NCBI GenBank assembly: GCA_030849805.1
Contig: JASANZ010002253.1
Location: 1-64,000 of the forward strand
Length of the DNA: 64,000 bases
Source of the DNA: Sergeia podlipaevii
Lineage: Eukaryota; Euglenozoa; Kinetoplastea; Trypanosomatida; Trypanosomatidae
Reading direction: 5' to 3'
Shown: piece by piece, positions 24,513 to 34,800 of the stretch
How positions within the stretch are numbered: position 1 is the first letter of the stretch
How the letters are laid out: each line of letters opens with the position of its first letter
Made by a program: the position numbers and the translations under genes
The notes under the pieces: generated by a model
What the model was told of the DNA's origin: nothing
Seen by the model: the letters and a program-made list of their open reading frames with translations, nothing else
The model's database searches: none

Positions 24513-27500
24513 ATGAATCGCATAGAGCGTCTTTCGCAAGACGTCATTAATCAGATTGCTGCTGGCGAGGTCGTTCAGCGGCCTAGTGCGGCCCTCAAGG
24601 AGCTTCTCGAGAACTCTCTTGATGCCGGCGCCACTAGCATTAACGTGACCGCAGCGGATGGCGGGTTGGAGGTGCTGCAGGTGGCGGATGATGGGTGCGG
24701 GGTGCGCCACGAGGACCTGTCACTGTTGTGTGAGCGCTACGCCACGAGCAAGCTACGTGCCTTTGAAGAGCTCACACGTATTGGCTCCTTTGGTTTCCGA
24801 GGCGAAGCACTCGCGTCCCTTTCGTACGTTTCTCGTGTTACAGTGACCACGATGCGTCGGAGTGAATTGAATGACGACTTTCAGATCAGTGACGCTTCAG
24901 AGACGCGTGCAAAAAAACAGACTGGTGGCACAAACGGTGCCGCTGTGGCATGGCGCTGCCGATACGTGGATGGGCAACTCATGGGTCCCCCTCAAGCATG
25001 CGCTGGTAATCCTGGTACGATTGTGCGCGCAGAGCAAATGTTTTACAAGGCGTCTGTGCGAAGGGCAGCGCTGAGGTCATCTGAGGAATGGAGCCGCGTG
25101 GTAAATGTTGTGTCACGGTACGCTCTCGCCTTTCCCGCGGTAGGCTTCTCGTGCCAACGCGAAGGTTCTGGTGGCGGTGCCTTGACGCAGGGGGTGGCAT
25201 TTCCCAAGGCCTCCACCACGCTTGCCAATATTCGCGTTTCGCAAGGCAATACTGTTGCCTCACGGCTGCGCTTTATTTACCACTACCATGCTGCACCCTG
25301 TGCCGAAGCGAATGGTGACGGCGATCGCAATGACCATCACTACAGCGATAGCGGCGGATGCGGAGAGGATAGTTTACTACGCAGCAGTGCGTCTTCAAGC
25401 GTGTGCCGCCAGGTCAATGCAAGCGGGAATGATCCTCAGCGGAAGCGGGAACAGCTCCAGCATCAGGAACGCACGCTAGCGGCCATTGAGGCGGATGCGC
25501 GGCGGGTGAGGACACTCTCAGGCCCGGCTGGTGCAGGTGTGTTTACCATCAGTGGGTATACAAGTGATCCAACCCTACCCAATCGCAAGCCGTACTTGTG
25601 CCTCTTTATCAATCATCGTCTTGTGGAGAGCACGGCGGTGCACCGCGCGGTAGATGCGGCGTACGCTGGCATCCTAACCGGTGGCAATCGTCCATTTACG
25701 GTACTCTTTCTCGTTGTTCCAGCTGACCGCATCGATGTGAACGTGCACCCAACCAAGAAGGAGGTATGCCTGCTGGATGAAGAGCTGGTGCTTGCACGGA
25801 TGACGGAGCTTGTACGCGCGGCGCTGCTGAGAGCCGCAGAGGATCGCCAGCTGGACTCTGTGCGAGTTGCTGCGGCCGTGGCACTCTCCAGAGGTCCTGG
25901 TGGAGCAGTGGCCTTTTCTGCCCCAACCGGCACTCTGCACTCGCAATCCGCACGTGGGAGCCTGTCAGCTGCGGTGACTGTAGCGCCAAGTACCATTGTG
26001 CGTGTGGAACCGCAAAAGGGTGCCCTGGATGCCTTTCTGCGTCCTAAGGGATCAATGTCCTCGTCGACGCCCATGACTACCTTTACATACAGCAGGAAGC
26101 CGGATAGTGGCAAAGGAGACAAAGACGCTGTGACAGAGGAGGATGTCAAGGAGGAAAAGCTGTCAGAGGCGCCTGCATGTGCATGGAATGCAGTGCTAGC
26201 CTCCGTCAAGGCTATAAAGGATTATGAGGAAGAGGACAATGTCGGTCGCGATGTGCCCAAGGTAGCAGCACTGGTGATCAACACGGAGAAGGACGCGGCA
26301 CGAGACGTAGAGAGTAGTGGTGGCGCCACCATCAGTAGAAGCGGCGAAAGTGATGATGATACGGCGACTGTCATGGCAGACTTTAAGAGATATCGTCTCG
26401 ATCTTTCAAACACTACTGCTGCAGCCAGTGGCGACGGTAACGGTGACGTTGCGAGCGCCTTGCGTGCGTCTTCTCAAGGCATCTCTATTCAATTGAGTAA
26501 GCCGGAAGCTGCCGTTGCCCGCGGCTTTGACACTATTGCAGAGTATCTTCAAGCTGAGCGTGAGGCAGAAGAGCTTTCTTCTTCACGCGTGAAGCAAGAG
26601 GACGCGATTGTGCGAGTGGACAGCGACGGCGATGACGAGAGGGAGAGCTCAATTGGTGGGAAAGATGCTTCTACCACTCTTCTACCAGAACTTGAGGATC
26701 GAGTTTTAACGAGCGTCGGCTTGATTGTGGAGGAGGTACACGCGGCTTCAAGCGCAACTGCACGCGCGTTTGTTGACGGTCTCTCTCTCATTGGCGTCGT
26801 TGATACAAAATGCTTTCTTGCCCAGTCCGGCACGTCGCTCTACCTCATTGACACTCTCGCCACCGCACAGGTAGTGGTGTTCCAGCGCATATTTCTCCGC
26901 TGGGTGGCGCCAGGATTGCCACGTCAGCCCGCGCTACTGTTCAAGGACCCACAGAAACCTCTCATCAAGGATTTGCTTTACGCTGCGTTAAAGCACGATG
27001 CAGTGGGGATGCGACCCCCGTCCGCTGCACTGCTCAACGAGCTGCGTATGGCACATCGCGCGAGGCATGACCATGCCATTTTTTCTGAACTGCCTTCTGA
27101 CGAGGACCTTCTCTCCCAGGCTGGCTCGCTGCTATTTCTTCCATCTTCTGCTGGTGGTGAACCAATCCCAGCTACACGTCGCTACGTATCACGCCTGTGT
27201 CGCGTACTAGGAAGGTGGCGAGACATGCTGCAAGAGTACTTTGGAATTTACATCTCCACAGATCGTCGTCGCCTTGAGGCTGTTCCACATGTCTTAAGTC
27301 CTTCTTGGCCACCACTATTACGGGCTGTGCCTCTCTTCATGTGGATGCTTGCTGACGCGGTCCCCTTTCCTGGTATGGACACGTGTGCTTTCGCTGACAC
27401 CACTATGGAGAATGGACAATCTTCAAGCCAGCTTTTACAGCAACAACCCTCACAGAGCTTTGAGGCAGAGGCCTCTCTAAGCGATAGCGCACTGAGTGCG

Positions 27501-27836
27501 GGGACGACATCTGCGGCGGAAGCCGAGGATAATGTGAGAGCGGAGATTGCTTGCTTCACGAGTATTGCGTCCCATATTGCCAGTGTGCTCTACGGCATTC
27601 CACACAAGTCTTGGCAGGTGGAGCAGAAGAAAGACGATGATGGAAAGGAAGATGCCGCGACTTGTGGTGGTAATTCTGGGAATGCTCCTGCGTTAGTAGA
27701 GGCCATACAGTTTGGCCTTTTTCCTGCGCTGAAGAGCAAGCAGTTTTTTGTGGCGCCTGCTAGGATGCTAGTGGACGGATCGGTGCAGGCCGTGGTATCG
27801 GTGGAATCACTTTACAAGGTGTTTGAGCGCTGCTAG
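24513..27836 (+). CDS. MLH1: DNA mismatch repair protein MLH1
   Basis: This 1107-residue MutL homologue is much longer than the human protein (756). The N-terminal GHKL ATPase is complete: the NQIAAGEV motif, Glu33-Asn34 in ELLENSLDAG (Glu33 is the catalytic base), DDGCGV (59-64), TSKL, and GFRGEALASLS (about 93-103). The second half of the domain includes LCLFINHRLVESTAV and DVNVHPTKKEVCLLDEE. The C-terminus ends exactly in KVFERC, the signature of eukaryotic MLH1, whose final Cys contributes to the metal site of the partner PMS1/PMS2 endonuclease. The C-terminal domain is where the partner binds. Long disordered, acidic inserts occur at about residues 265-320 and through about 460-740. It acts after MutS recognition of mismatches in the nucleus. 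The FERC end separates it from PMS1/PMS2. Confidence 0.96.
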   Translation: MNRIERLSQDVINQIAAGEVVQRPSAALKELLENSLDAGATSINVTAADGGLEVLQVADDGCGVRHEDLSLLCERYATSKLRAFEELTRIGSFGFRGEALASLSYVSRVTVTTMRRSELNDDFQISDASETRAKKQTGGTNGAAVAWRCRYVDGQLMGPPQACAGNPGTIVRAEQMFYKASVRRAALRSSEEWSRVVNVVSRYALAFPAVGFSCQREGSGGGALTQGVAFPKASTTLANIRVSQGNTVASRLRFIYHYHAAPCAEANGDGDRNDHHYSDSGGCGEDSLLRSSASSSVCRQVNASGNDPQRKREQLQHQERTLAAIEADARRVRTLSGPAGAGVFTISGYTSDPTLPNRKPYLCLFINHRLVESTAVHRAVDAAYAGILTGGNRPFTVLFLVVPADRIDVNVHPTKKEVCLLDEELVLARMTELVRAALLRAAEDRQLDSVRVAAAVALSRGPGGAVAFSAPTGTLHSQSARGSLSAAVTVAPSTIVRVEPQKGALDAFLRPKGSMSSSTPMTTFTYSRKPDSGKGDKDAVTEEDVKEEKLSEAPACAWNAVLASVKAIKDYEEEDNVGRDVPKVAALVINTEKDAARDVESSGGATISRSGESDDDTATVMADFKRYRLDLSNTTAAASGDGNGDVASALRASSQGISIQLSKPEAAVARGFDTIAEYLQAEREAEELSSSRVKQEDAIVRVDSDGDDERESSIGGKDASTTLLPELEDRVLTSVGLIVEEVHAASSATARAFVDGLSLIGVVDTKCFLAQSGTSLYLIDTLATAQVVVFQRIFLRWVAPGLPRQPALLFKDPQKPLIKDLLYAALKHDAVGMRPPSAALLNELRMAHRARHDHAIFSELPSDEDLLSQAGSLLFLPSSAGGEPIPATRRYVSRLCRVLGRWRDMLQEYFGIYISTDRRRLEAVPHVLSPSWPPLLRAVPLFMWMLADAVPFPGMDTCAFADTTMENGQSSSQLLQQQPSQSFEAEASLSDSALSAGTTSAAEAEDNVRAEIACFTSIASHIASVLYGIPHKSWQVEQKKDDDGKEDAATCGGNSGNAPALVEAIQFGLFPALKSKQFFVAPARMLVDGSVQAVVSVESLYKVFERC

Positions 27837-28205
27837 CGAAAAGCTTGCTTTTGTCAATGGGGCACTTGCTTTTTTTTTTGTTGTTGTTGCTGCTTTTTTT
27901 TTTTTGCGGTGGTGCATACGCACGCGCACTCATGCACAGATTTGCTATCAGATTTTTCAAAACAGGACAACAATACTCGCATTTATACACAGCGTACTAT
28001 TGTAAGCAAGGAGGAGACTCAATTTGCGTATCACCTTCAGCTTTTTTTTTTTCACCTTTTACTGGTACTTCTCTTTTGTTCAATTTTCCAATTATTGATC
28101 CCTTTTTTCCTTCTTTTCTCTCTGTTTAGTTTTAGGTGCATTGCCGAACAGGGTTAGCAACTTTACCCTAGTTCTTGCTAGGCGTCCCCCTTGCGCTGCA
28201 CTGTC

Positions 28206-28226
28206 TGTGTGTGTGTGTGTGGGTGT
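28206..28226. repeat. (TG)n microsatellite
   Basis: About ten TG units with one interruption, in the spacer between MLH1 and the kinesin. Confidence 0.8.
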
Positions 28227-28754
28227 GCTCAAGCACAGTTTCTGCGTGCGGCACCACATTTTCGCTCGGGCTAGAACACATACCTCTGCAGCGAGGTACT
28301 TGTGCGGGGATAAGGGGAGAAGAGGATAGAACACGCATTATTAAGACCAAGGAAAGCACAAGAAGAGGACATATTCTTGACTGTTGATTGTAAATATTTT
28401 TTCGTTTCTATATCACTGTACTAGAGACTAGCAAAGCCAAACGTTTTTTCTTTGACTTTAGAATTTAGAATATATAATTTTTTTTTTGTTCCTTTTGGTT
28501 GAGAAAGCAACGAAGATAAACCCACTGCGACAACGAAAAGAAGAAGAGCATAAAGAAGTATACCTATAGTGGATAAAGACCTATACACATATCGGAGAGT
28601 AGCTGTGCAAAGAAGAGAAAAGATACACCGTTCGCACACGCACTCAACTCTTTTTTTTTTTTTGAAATTGCTTTTAAAAAAAAGAAAGAGGAGGTTGGAG
28701 CAGTTCACGAAGCACCGTTTTTGTACGTTTCTCTTTCTATTTTTTTTTTTTTTA

Positions 28755-28812
28755 TGTGTGTGTGTGTGTGTAATAAAATACAATTACTCTTATCATTATT
28801 ATTATTATTATT
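28755..28812. repeat. (TG)n and (ATT)n repeats before the kinesin start
   Basis: TG units at 28755-28771 and ATT units at 28795-28812 flank a short AT-rich gap. The second runs straight into the acceptor AG at 28813-28814. Confidence 0.8.
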
Positions 28813-28814
28813 TA
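28808..28814 (+). promoter_or_regulatory. Probable spliced-leader acceptor of the kinesin gene
   Basis: TATTTAG with the AG at 28813-28814 follows T-rich DNA (28738-28753) and lies 10 bases before the ATG at 28825. GCAG at 28821-28824, directly before the ATG, is an alternative. Confidence 0.45.
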
Positions 28815-28824
28815 GTTGCGGCAG

Positions 28825-31800
28825 ATGCGCCGTAGATTGTCTTCAAAGTCTCAGGATGAGGTGGAGCGAGTAAATCGCGCGCTCAGACGGGAAAGCAATG
28901 GTGAGACTAGCAAGGGCGCTAGCTCGCCCACCTCTCGTGTTGTGACAGCTGCGGCTAGTCCTAGTGGCTCACCTGTAGGCTCTCCATTACATCGTACTCA
29001 TTTTACTGGAGGCGTGCGTAGAGCCAGTAGCGGCGCTGCGCCAACCGCAAATACCAGTAGTATGGCTTCACTGTCATCGCCCAGCAAGGGAGCGGGTGGT
29101 GCTGCGCTGAGAAGTCCTGCAGCAAACGGTTTGAAACTTAAAAGAAGAGGCAGTGTGATTTCCTCTGAGGAGGTGTCACGAAGCGGCAGTCGTGCAGCAG
29201 GAACTGCTGTCGGTACGTCGCCGTCGTCGCCCTCGCATCGGGCAGTAGGAGGAGGAGGTGATAAAGTAACGAAACCGAGCGCTGCTGCTGCCTGGACCGG
29301 TACAGCATTACAGCAGAAGAAGGCGATGACCCCACGTCAGCAGCAGCAGCACAATCAACGCGCACTTCGCGATGTCTATGTGGCAGGCAAGGCGCGTCAT
29401 GTTCGCAGCAGTAGCGGAGCCATGGGACGCAGCGGTGGCGGCGGTAGTAGCGCAGGAACCGGTGGTGGTAGTGGTGGTGCTGGGGGTTTTGGCAGCAGCA
29501 GCGGCGTGGCGGTCATTGGGGGTCTCTCATTTGGCCCTCGGATCATGACGCCGACTGTACACGTGCGTGTGCGACCCACGGTGCGATATCTTGGCGAGAG
29601 CGGTGATGCTCGCTGTGTCTGGTTTCTTGACCATGAGAACCTCGTTGTGCAACCCACACGACGCTTAGCGGGAGGAGGTGCCACCACGGCTCGCGCGGTA
29701 GCCACCAGCATGAGTCCCAGCAATTCTATATTCTTCTCCAACACACCACCCATAGCGTCGCTGACGGGACCGACCACTCTGACCGGTGGCGCTGCCGGCT
29801 TAGTCAGTAGCGCTGCGATGTCGCGTACCAACAGTGAGCCAAGCCGACTTGGCGGTGGGAGCGAGCGCTCCTCTACATCCGGGATCCCGTCGAGATCACT
29901 TTCTCCGCGCGGGAACACCTTTCAGGCACTCAACATGGGAACTGCAAACTCTGGCAATGTCAACGCGGCAAGTAAGAGCTCTCGCTCTACCTCACGCAGA
30001 GCCGTAAAGCTGACTACTTTCTTGAGAAACTCCCATGATGGTGCAGCGGCTCCTTCTTCTTTTCTCGCTGATAACGCGCCGTCTCCTACTGGGCTGGGTC
30101 GTGACTCAAGAGCAGCAACAACACCTGGTGTTAGTGGAGGACGAGGAGGAGGGAAGCATTCGACGTCACCGCAAGCCCGCTTGAATGGGTCAAAACGTGG
30201 AACTCCACGTGTAGGCCTGTCCATCACGCCACTCAATGCTCGCGTTAATTCCGCGCAATTTCAGCAGCTGCAACAGCAGCAGTCGCAGCATGCGGTGCAA
30301 ACGTGCTCACCGGCAGTTGATGATGTCGTTCCCACAGCGGGTACCAGCAATGCACCTGGCGGGGATCAGCACTTTACCTTTGAGCTTGTTCATAGTGAGT
30401 CTGCAACACAGGAGGAGGTGTTTGAGGAGAGCGTGCTTCGCTTTGCTGACGAGGCCCTTCTCGCTCAGAACGTGGCAATCCTTTGTTATGGTCCCACTGG
30501 GAGCGGCAAGACGTACAGTATGATGGGAAGTCAGACGCGGCGCAGTGGCGGCTCGAAGGCCAAAGTGCACGGACATAAATTCGGCGCTGCCAGTACCACA
30601 GTGACCGCTATGGGAGCTGGCAGTATTCGTGGTCGCAAACGCGGGGCGACTTTCACTATTGGCAGCAGCAGCAGCAGCGCGGGTGTTGGGTGTGCGGGAC
30701 GTCATGGAACGCGCCTGTCGTCGGCGGCCAGCGATGATGGAACACTCAGTGATGGTGACGAAGACAGAAGGGACTATTCTCATTACGAAGATGATGAGGA
30801 CGATGACTTTCAGACATATGCGAGTAGCCCAAGTGACTCCAACTGCAGCAGCGAGGAAGAGGAGGAGGAGGGCGAGGAAGGCGAGGACGTGAATCGGACA
30901 TGGCGAGAGAAGCGGGAACGCTCGCGCTCACGCCACCTGCACGGAGAGCAAGAAGCGGCGGCGGCGGAAATGGACGCCGCCTCAATGGGTATCTTGCCCC
31001 GGCTTGTGCATGTGTTGCTGGACCGCTGCGGAGAAACAATAACGCTCAACAGCGGCAGCGAGTCCATTGGAGCGCCGTCGTTGCCTACGGGGGGGCATAC
31101 ACAGCTGGCCGAGGAAGGAAATCACAGCACGAATGGCGCTAGAGCGGAGGAAAGCTCGATGAAGGAGAAGCAACCACGACGCGTTTTGCTCACACTACGC
31201 ACGCTCACCTTCTATGGTATTGAGATTTACGTTGACGAACTCTCCGACCTGCTTGACCCCGCGAAGCGACCAATCACTGCCATGGGTGATACAGGCGGTC
31301 TTGCAGCGCTGTGCCAGCGTTTGGATCAAGCCAGAGAGGAGAATAGTAGCAGCACCCTCAACAACAATAACAACAACAACGCCAACAATAGCGGGAATGC
31401 TGGAGGAAGAGGTGGTGTCGATGGAACTACACGTGGGGCGGCAGCTGCGGGTGGTATCTTACGGCAGCGTGGAGGTGGTTCGGGAGGTGGCATGCCCATC
31501 AAGTCAGTGGAGGACTTACGCAGAGCGTATCGTCTGGCGTGCAAGAATCGCGTGACGTCAGCGCACCTGAAGAACGACACAAGTTCGCGCTCGCACGCGG
31601 TGTTCATCTTGCAGCTTGGCTTTGAGCTTGTGGACCACCATGGAAGCAACCAACAAGTGCGTCAAGTGTCATCCTATGTTGCGATGGTGGATCTGGCTGG
31701 GTGTGAACGTATCAAGGAGACGCAGGTGGAGGGTGCGGCCTTGCGAGAGGCACAGTACATCAACAAGTCTCTGTCTGCCTTGTCTTCCGTGGTGCTTTCA

Positions 31801-34800
31801 CTGTACAAGCGCTCTAGCCACATTCCGTACCGAGACTCTAAGCTGACGCGACTGCTGCGTCCCTGCCTAGAGGGCGGCCGCGTCTTGCTTCTTGTGCACG
31901 TCTCGCCATGCTCTAGTGGTGACACCATCAACAGTTTGAAATTTGGGGACCAACTGCGGCACACTATGGTGCAGACTCACCGCTTCTGGGAAGGGTCAAA
32001 GCGTGATTTGCATGACATCTTCGAGGACCTGATCGACCCCGCACAGGGCCAGTTGGAGGAGGCCCTGCAGAACGCACACCACGAGTACAAGCTCCTCTGC
32101 GCGGAGGTCCGCTTTGCCTATCTGGCTCGTTATCCGTCGCTGGTTCTCGATGACAAGCCCCCGAACCAGACAATTCCTCTTCTTGTTACTTCTCCACAAG
32201 AGAGCCCTGAAAAGGAAGAGTCGCAAGGCACGAATCAAAGTGGCGCTGTGGTGGCAGACGCTTCGAACGATGCACTGCTGAGGAACACGCTGCGATCTTA
32301 CGCAATTCGTAATCTTGTGTACTCCCACACTCGCCACTATCGACGTCGGGACGATACAGCAGACATGCAAGAGGCTATTCGCCGCATCGAGCGCGACCGT
32401 GACCGCAAGGTAGAAGCGGTGAAGAAGAAGGTATCCCAACAAATTGCGAAGGCTGAGGCGGCTTTATCGGAGCTGACGCACTTCAACGAGCAGCTTGCCC
32501 TCGAGAACACGACACCGTTGCCGCAAGACCCGTACTCACTGGAGCTCACTCGCCAGCTGCGCGAAACCGCGGAGGAGCTCAACGATATTGTGAAGGATCG
32601 CTGGGCAGTTTCTAGCATTGTGACGACGCTCAAGCAGAGACTAGCAGCCCGAGTCGAGCTGGAGGCGTATATTGAGGCGGAGGTGACTGAGCTCGCACAA
32701 AGAAACAGAGTGTTGCGACGCTTGGAGTCACATCGGCGTTGCAAGCGCGGCGCAGCAACAGCGCTATCTGCCGATGGTGCTGGAGTGGGTGACTCAGAGG
32801 CGAAAGGGAATGACGCGAGGGATGGCGGACATGATCCGTCCATAGAAGCGTCGCTTGTGTTTTGTCGCAGTGCTTCATACGTGGACGCACAGATTGCCAC
32901 TGATGCGGAGATGCGGGAGATTGCTCACCAACAGGTGCTTCTCGCGAAAGAGATGGCTGCACTGCGATTCGAAACGGCGTGCTTTGACATGGGTGACACA
33001 GTCTGGGAGGGTCTATGGTGCAGAGCCATGCGTCAGGAATTACTCGTTGCCATGAAGGCGGAGCAGGCGATTATGGAGAGCATTCTGCTGGATAAGAGGG
33101 CACTGCATTCGCTGCTAGTCGATGCTCCACCTCCTCGTGGCGACGATGAGAGCAAACCGTTCAGCATGGGTGGTAGCGCACAAACATGCACGAGCAACAA
33201 TCTCTCCACCCTCGAAAAGGAGGAGGCGCTCATGCGGGAACGTATTGCCACCTACATGAACACCATCGGCACCCGGGACTTCTTGAGGCAGCAGTTATAT
33301 CCAGAAAACTTGGAGCAAGGCGGCTTGTGTGCTCACAGGGATGATATAGAAAGTCTAGTGCAGTGCCAATCACCTCTTCTTGGTGCCTCCGCCACGCCTT
33401 CCATGGCTACTGACGACGCGCACCACTTTGATGGTGAAGCAGATCGCAAAACGCCTGACCGTGGGCGAAGCAGCTTGCTCTTGAACCATCGCCCCTTGTT
33501 GCATCTTCATCCACAACAACAACCAGACCTGGGCATCCGGCACAAGAGAGGAAGTGTGCCGCATACAAACTCCTTCCGCAGAACACAAGAAATGCTCTCC
33601 GGCGGTTCCTTAGACATACCCGGTACGCCACCTCCACATGCACGCAACCCACTGGACTGCTTCGTCGAAGGAAACAGAGAAGGCTCTCCAGGCTTTACCT
33701 CTCTCGCGAGGCTTATGTCCAGCACTTTGGACGACCGCCTTACCAACAGCAGCGGGATGGCCGTCCTTCCACCACCGACAACTAGAACAGGGTCGCGTAC
33801 ACCAGCGGGTGCCTCTACCTCGGTTCCTTTTGGCACACAAACTGGACGGGGGACGACTCTGCCGCCCCAGTTGCTGCGACCACCGATTTCTTTGGTAGAC
33901 TCCTACGCGGATGAGGAGTGTCTGCAGAGGGCAAGCTTGCGTAAGCTCATGGAAGAGGGCATTCCGTGTGAGGTGTGCTGTATCGCAGCGGACTTCAACA
34001 CAGTGCACTCGTTGTTTTTGTGCCCTGAGTCACATACACGTCGCAGCGCAAGAAGCACTGCTGATAACGCTGTGGGAGTGAGTGGGGCCGATGATGAAGG
34101 ACCAAAGGCCGGAGTGAATGACCGCAGTTATACCAATGAAGACGGTGACGAGGAGTCTGAGGTGGATGTCAGTGATTACAGTAATGAGGAGGACGAGAGT
34201 AGTGGTGGTGCTGCTGCTGGGGTCGATGAAAGGGAGAGCCGTGGTAGTGAAAAGTCGCAGACAAAGCATCATACCAGCGAGGGTGACACTCCGAGTCCAC
34301 TGGTCACTATTCGATGGGGACGCTTACGTCTACGACAGCGCCGGCACAAGCACCACACCTCGTCGGGCGAGACCACAAGCACAAAGAGCTATATTCTTGA
34401 GTTGGTGTATTCGAGTGAAGGTATCCCTTCAGTGCGAAACGCCCCAGCTATCAGCGGCAGTGCGTCGCCGCTAAATGTGATTTTACCTCCTGCCACAATG
34501 ACGGCTGGAGGACGTCGTGTGACTCTCGAGGAGCTCGTCAACTCGCTGCCCGCCTCGCTTAATATACGTAGAGGTTACACACCGCCTGCCACGCCACCCC
34601 CGTCTTTGCAGCAGCCTACTAACGCGCGACCACGTGACCGTCGTTTGTTTTCCATCCCCTTGCAGGAGCCTCAGCTCTCAGTGCACGCTCATGTACTTGA
34701 GGCAGGTTCTGTGTACTGTGCCCCACGCTTGGTTTCTGGTGGCGGCAACACTCCTCGGAGTGCTGCTGGTGGTAGTGCTTGCGGCATCACTACAGGGCAC

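Larger units (their letters stand above)
27837..28824. other. Long intergenic spacer with GT repeats
   Basis: T-rich DNA with (TG)n at 28206-28226 and 28755-28771, and an (ATT)n run leading directly to the kinesin acceptor. No gene is supported; frames on both strands here are translated T- or GT-rich sequence. Confidence 0.65.
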
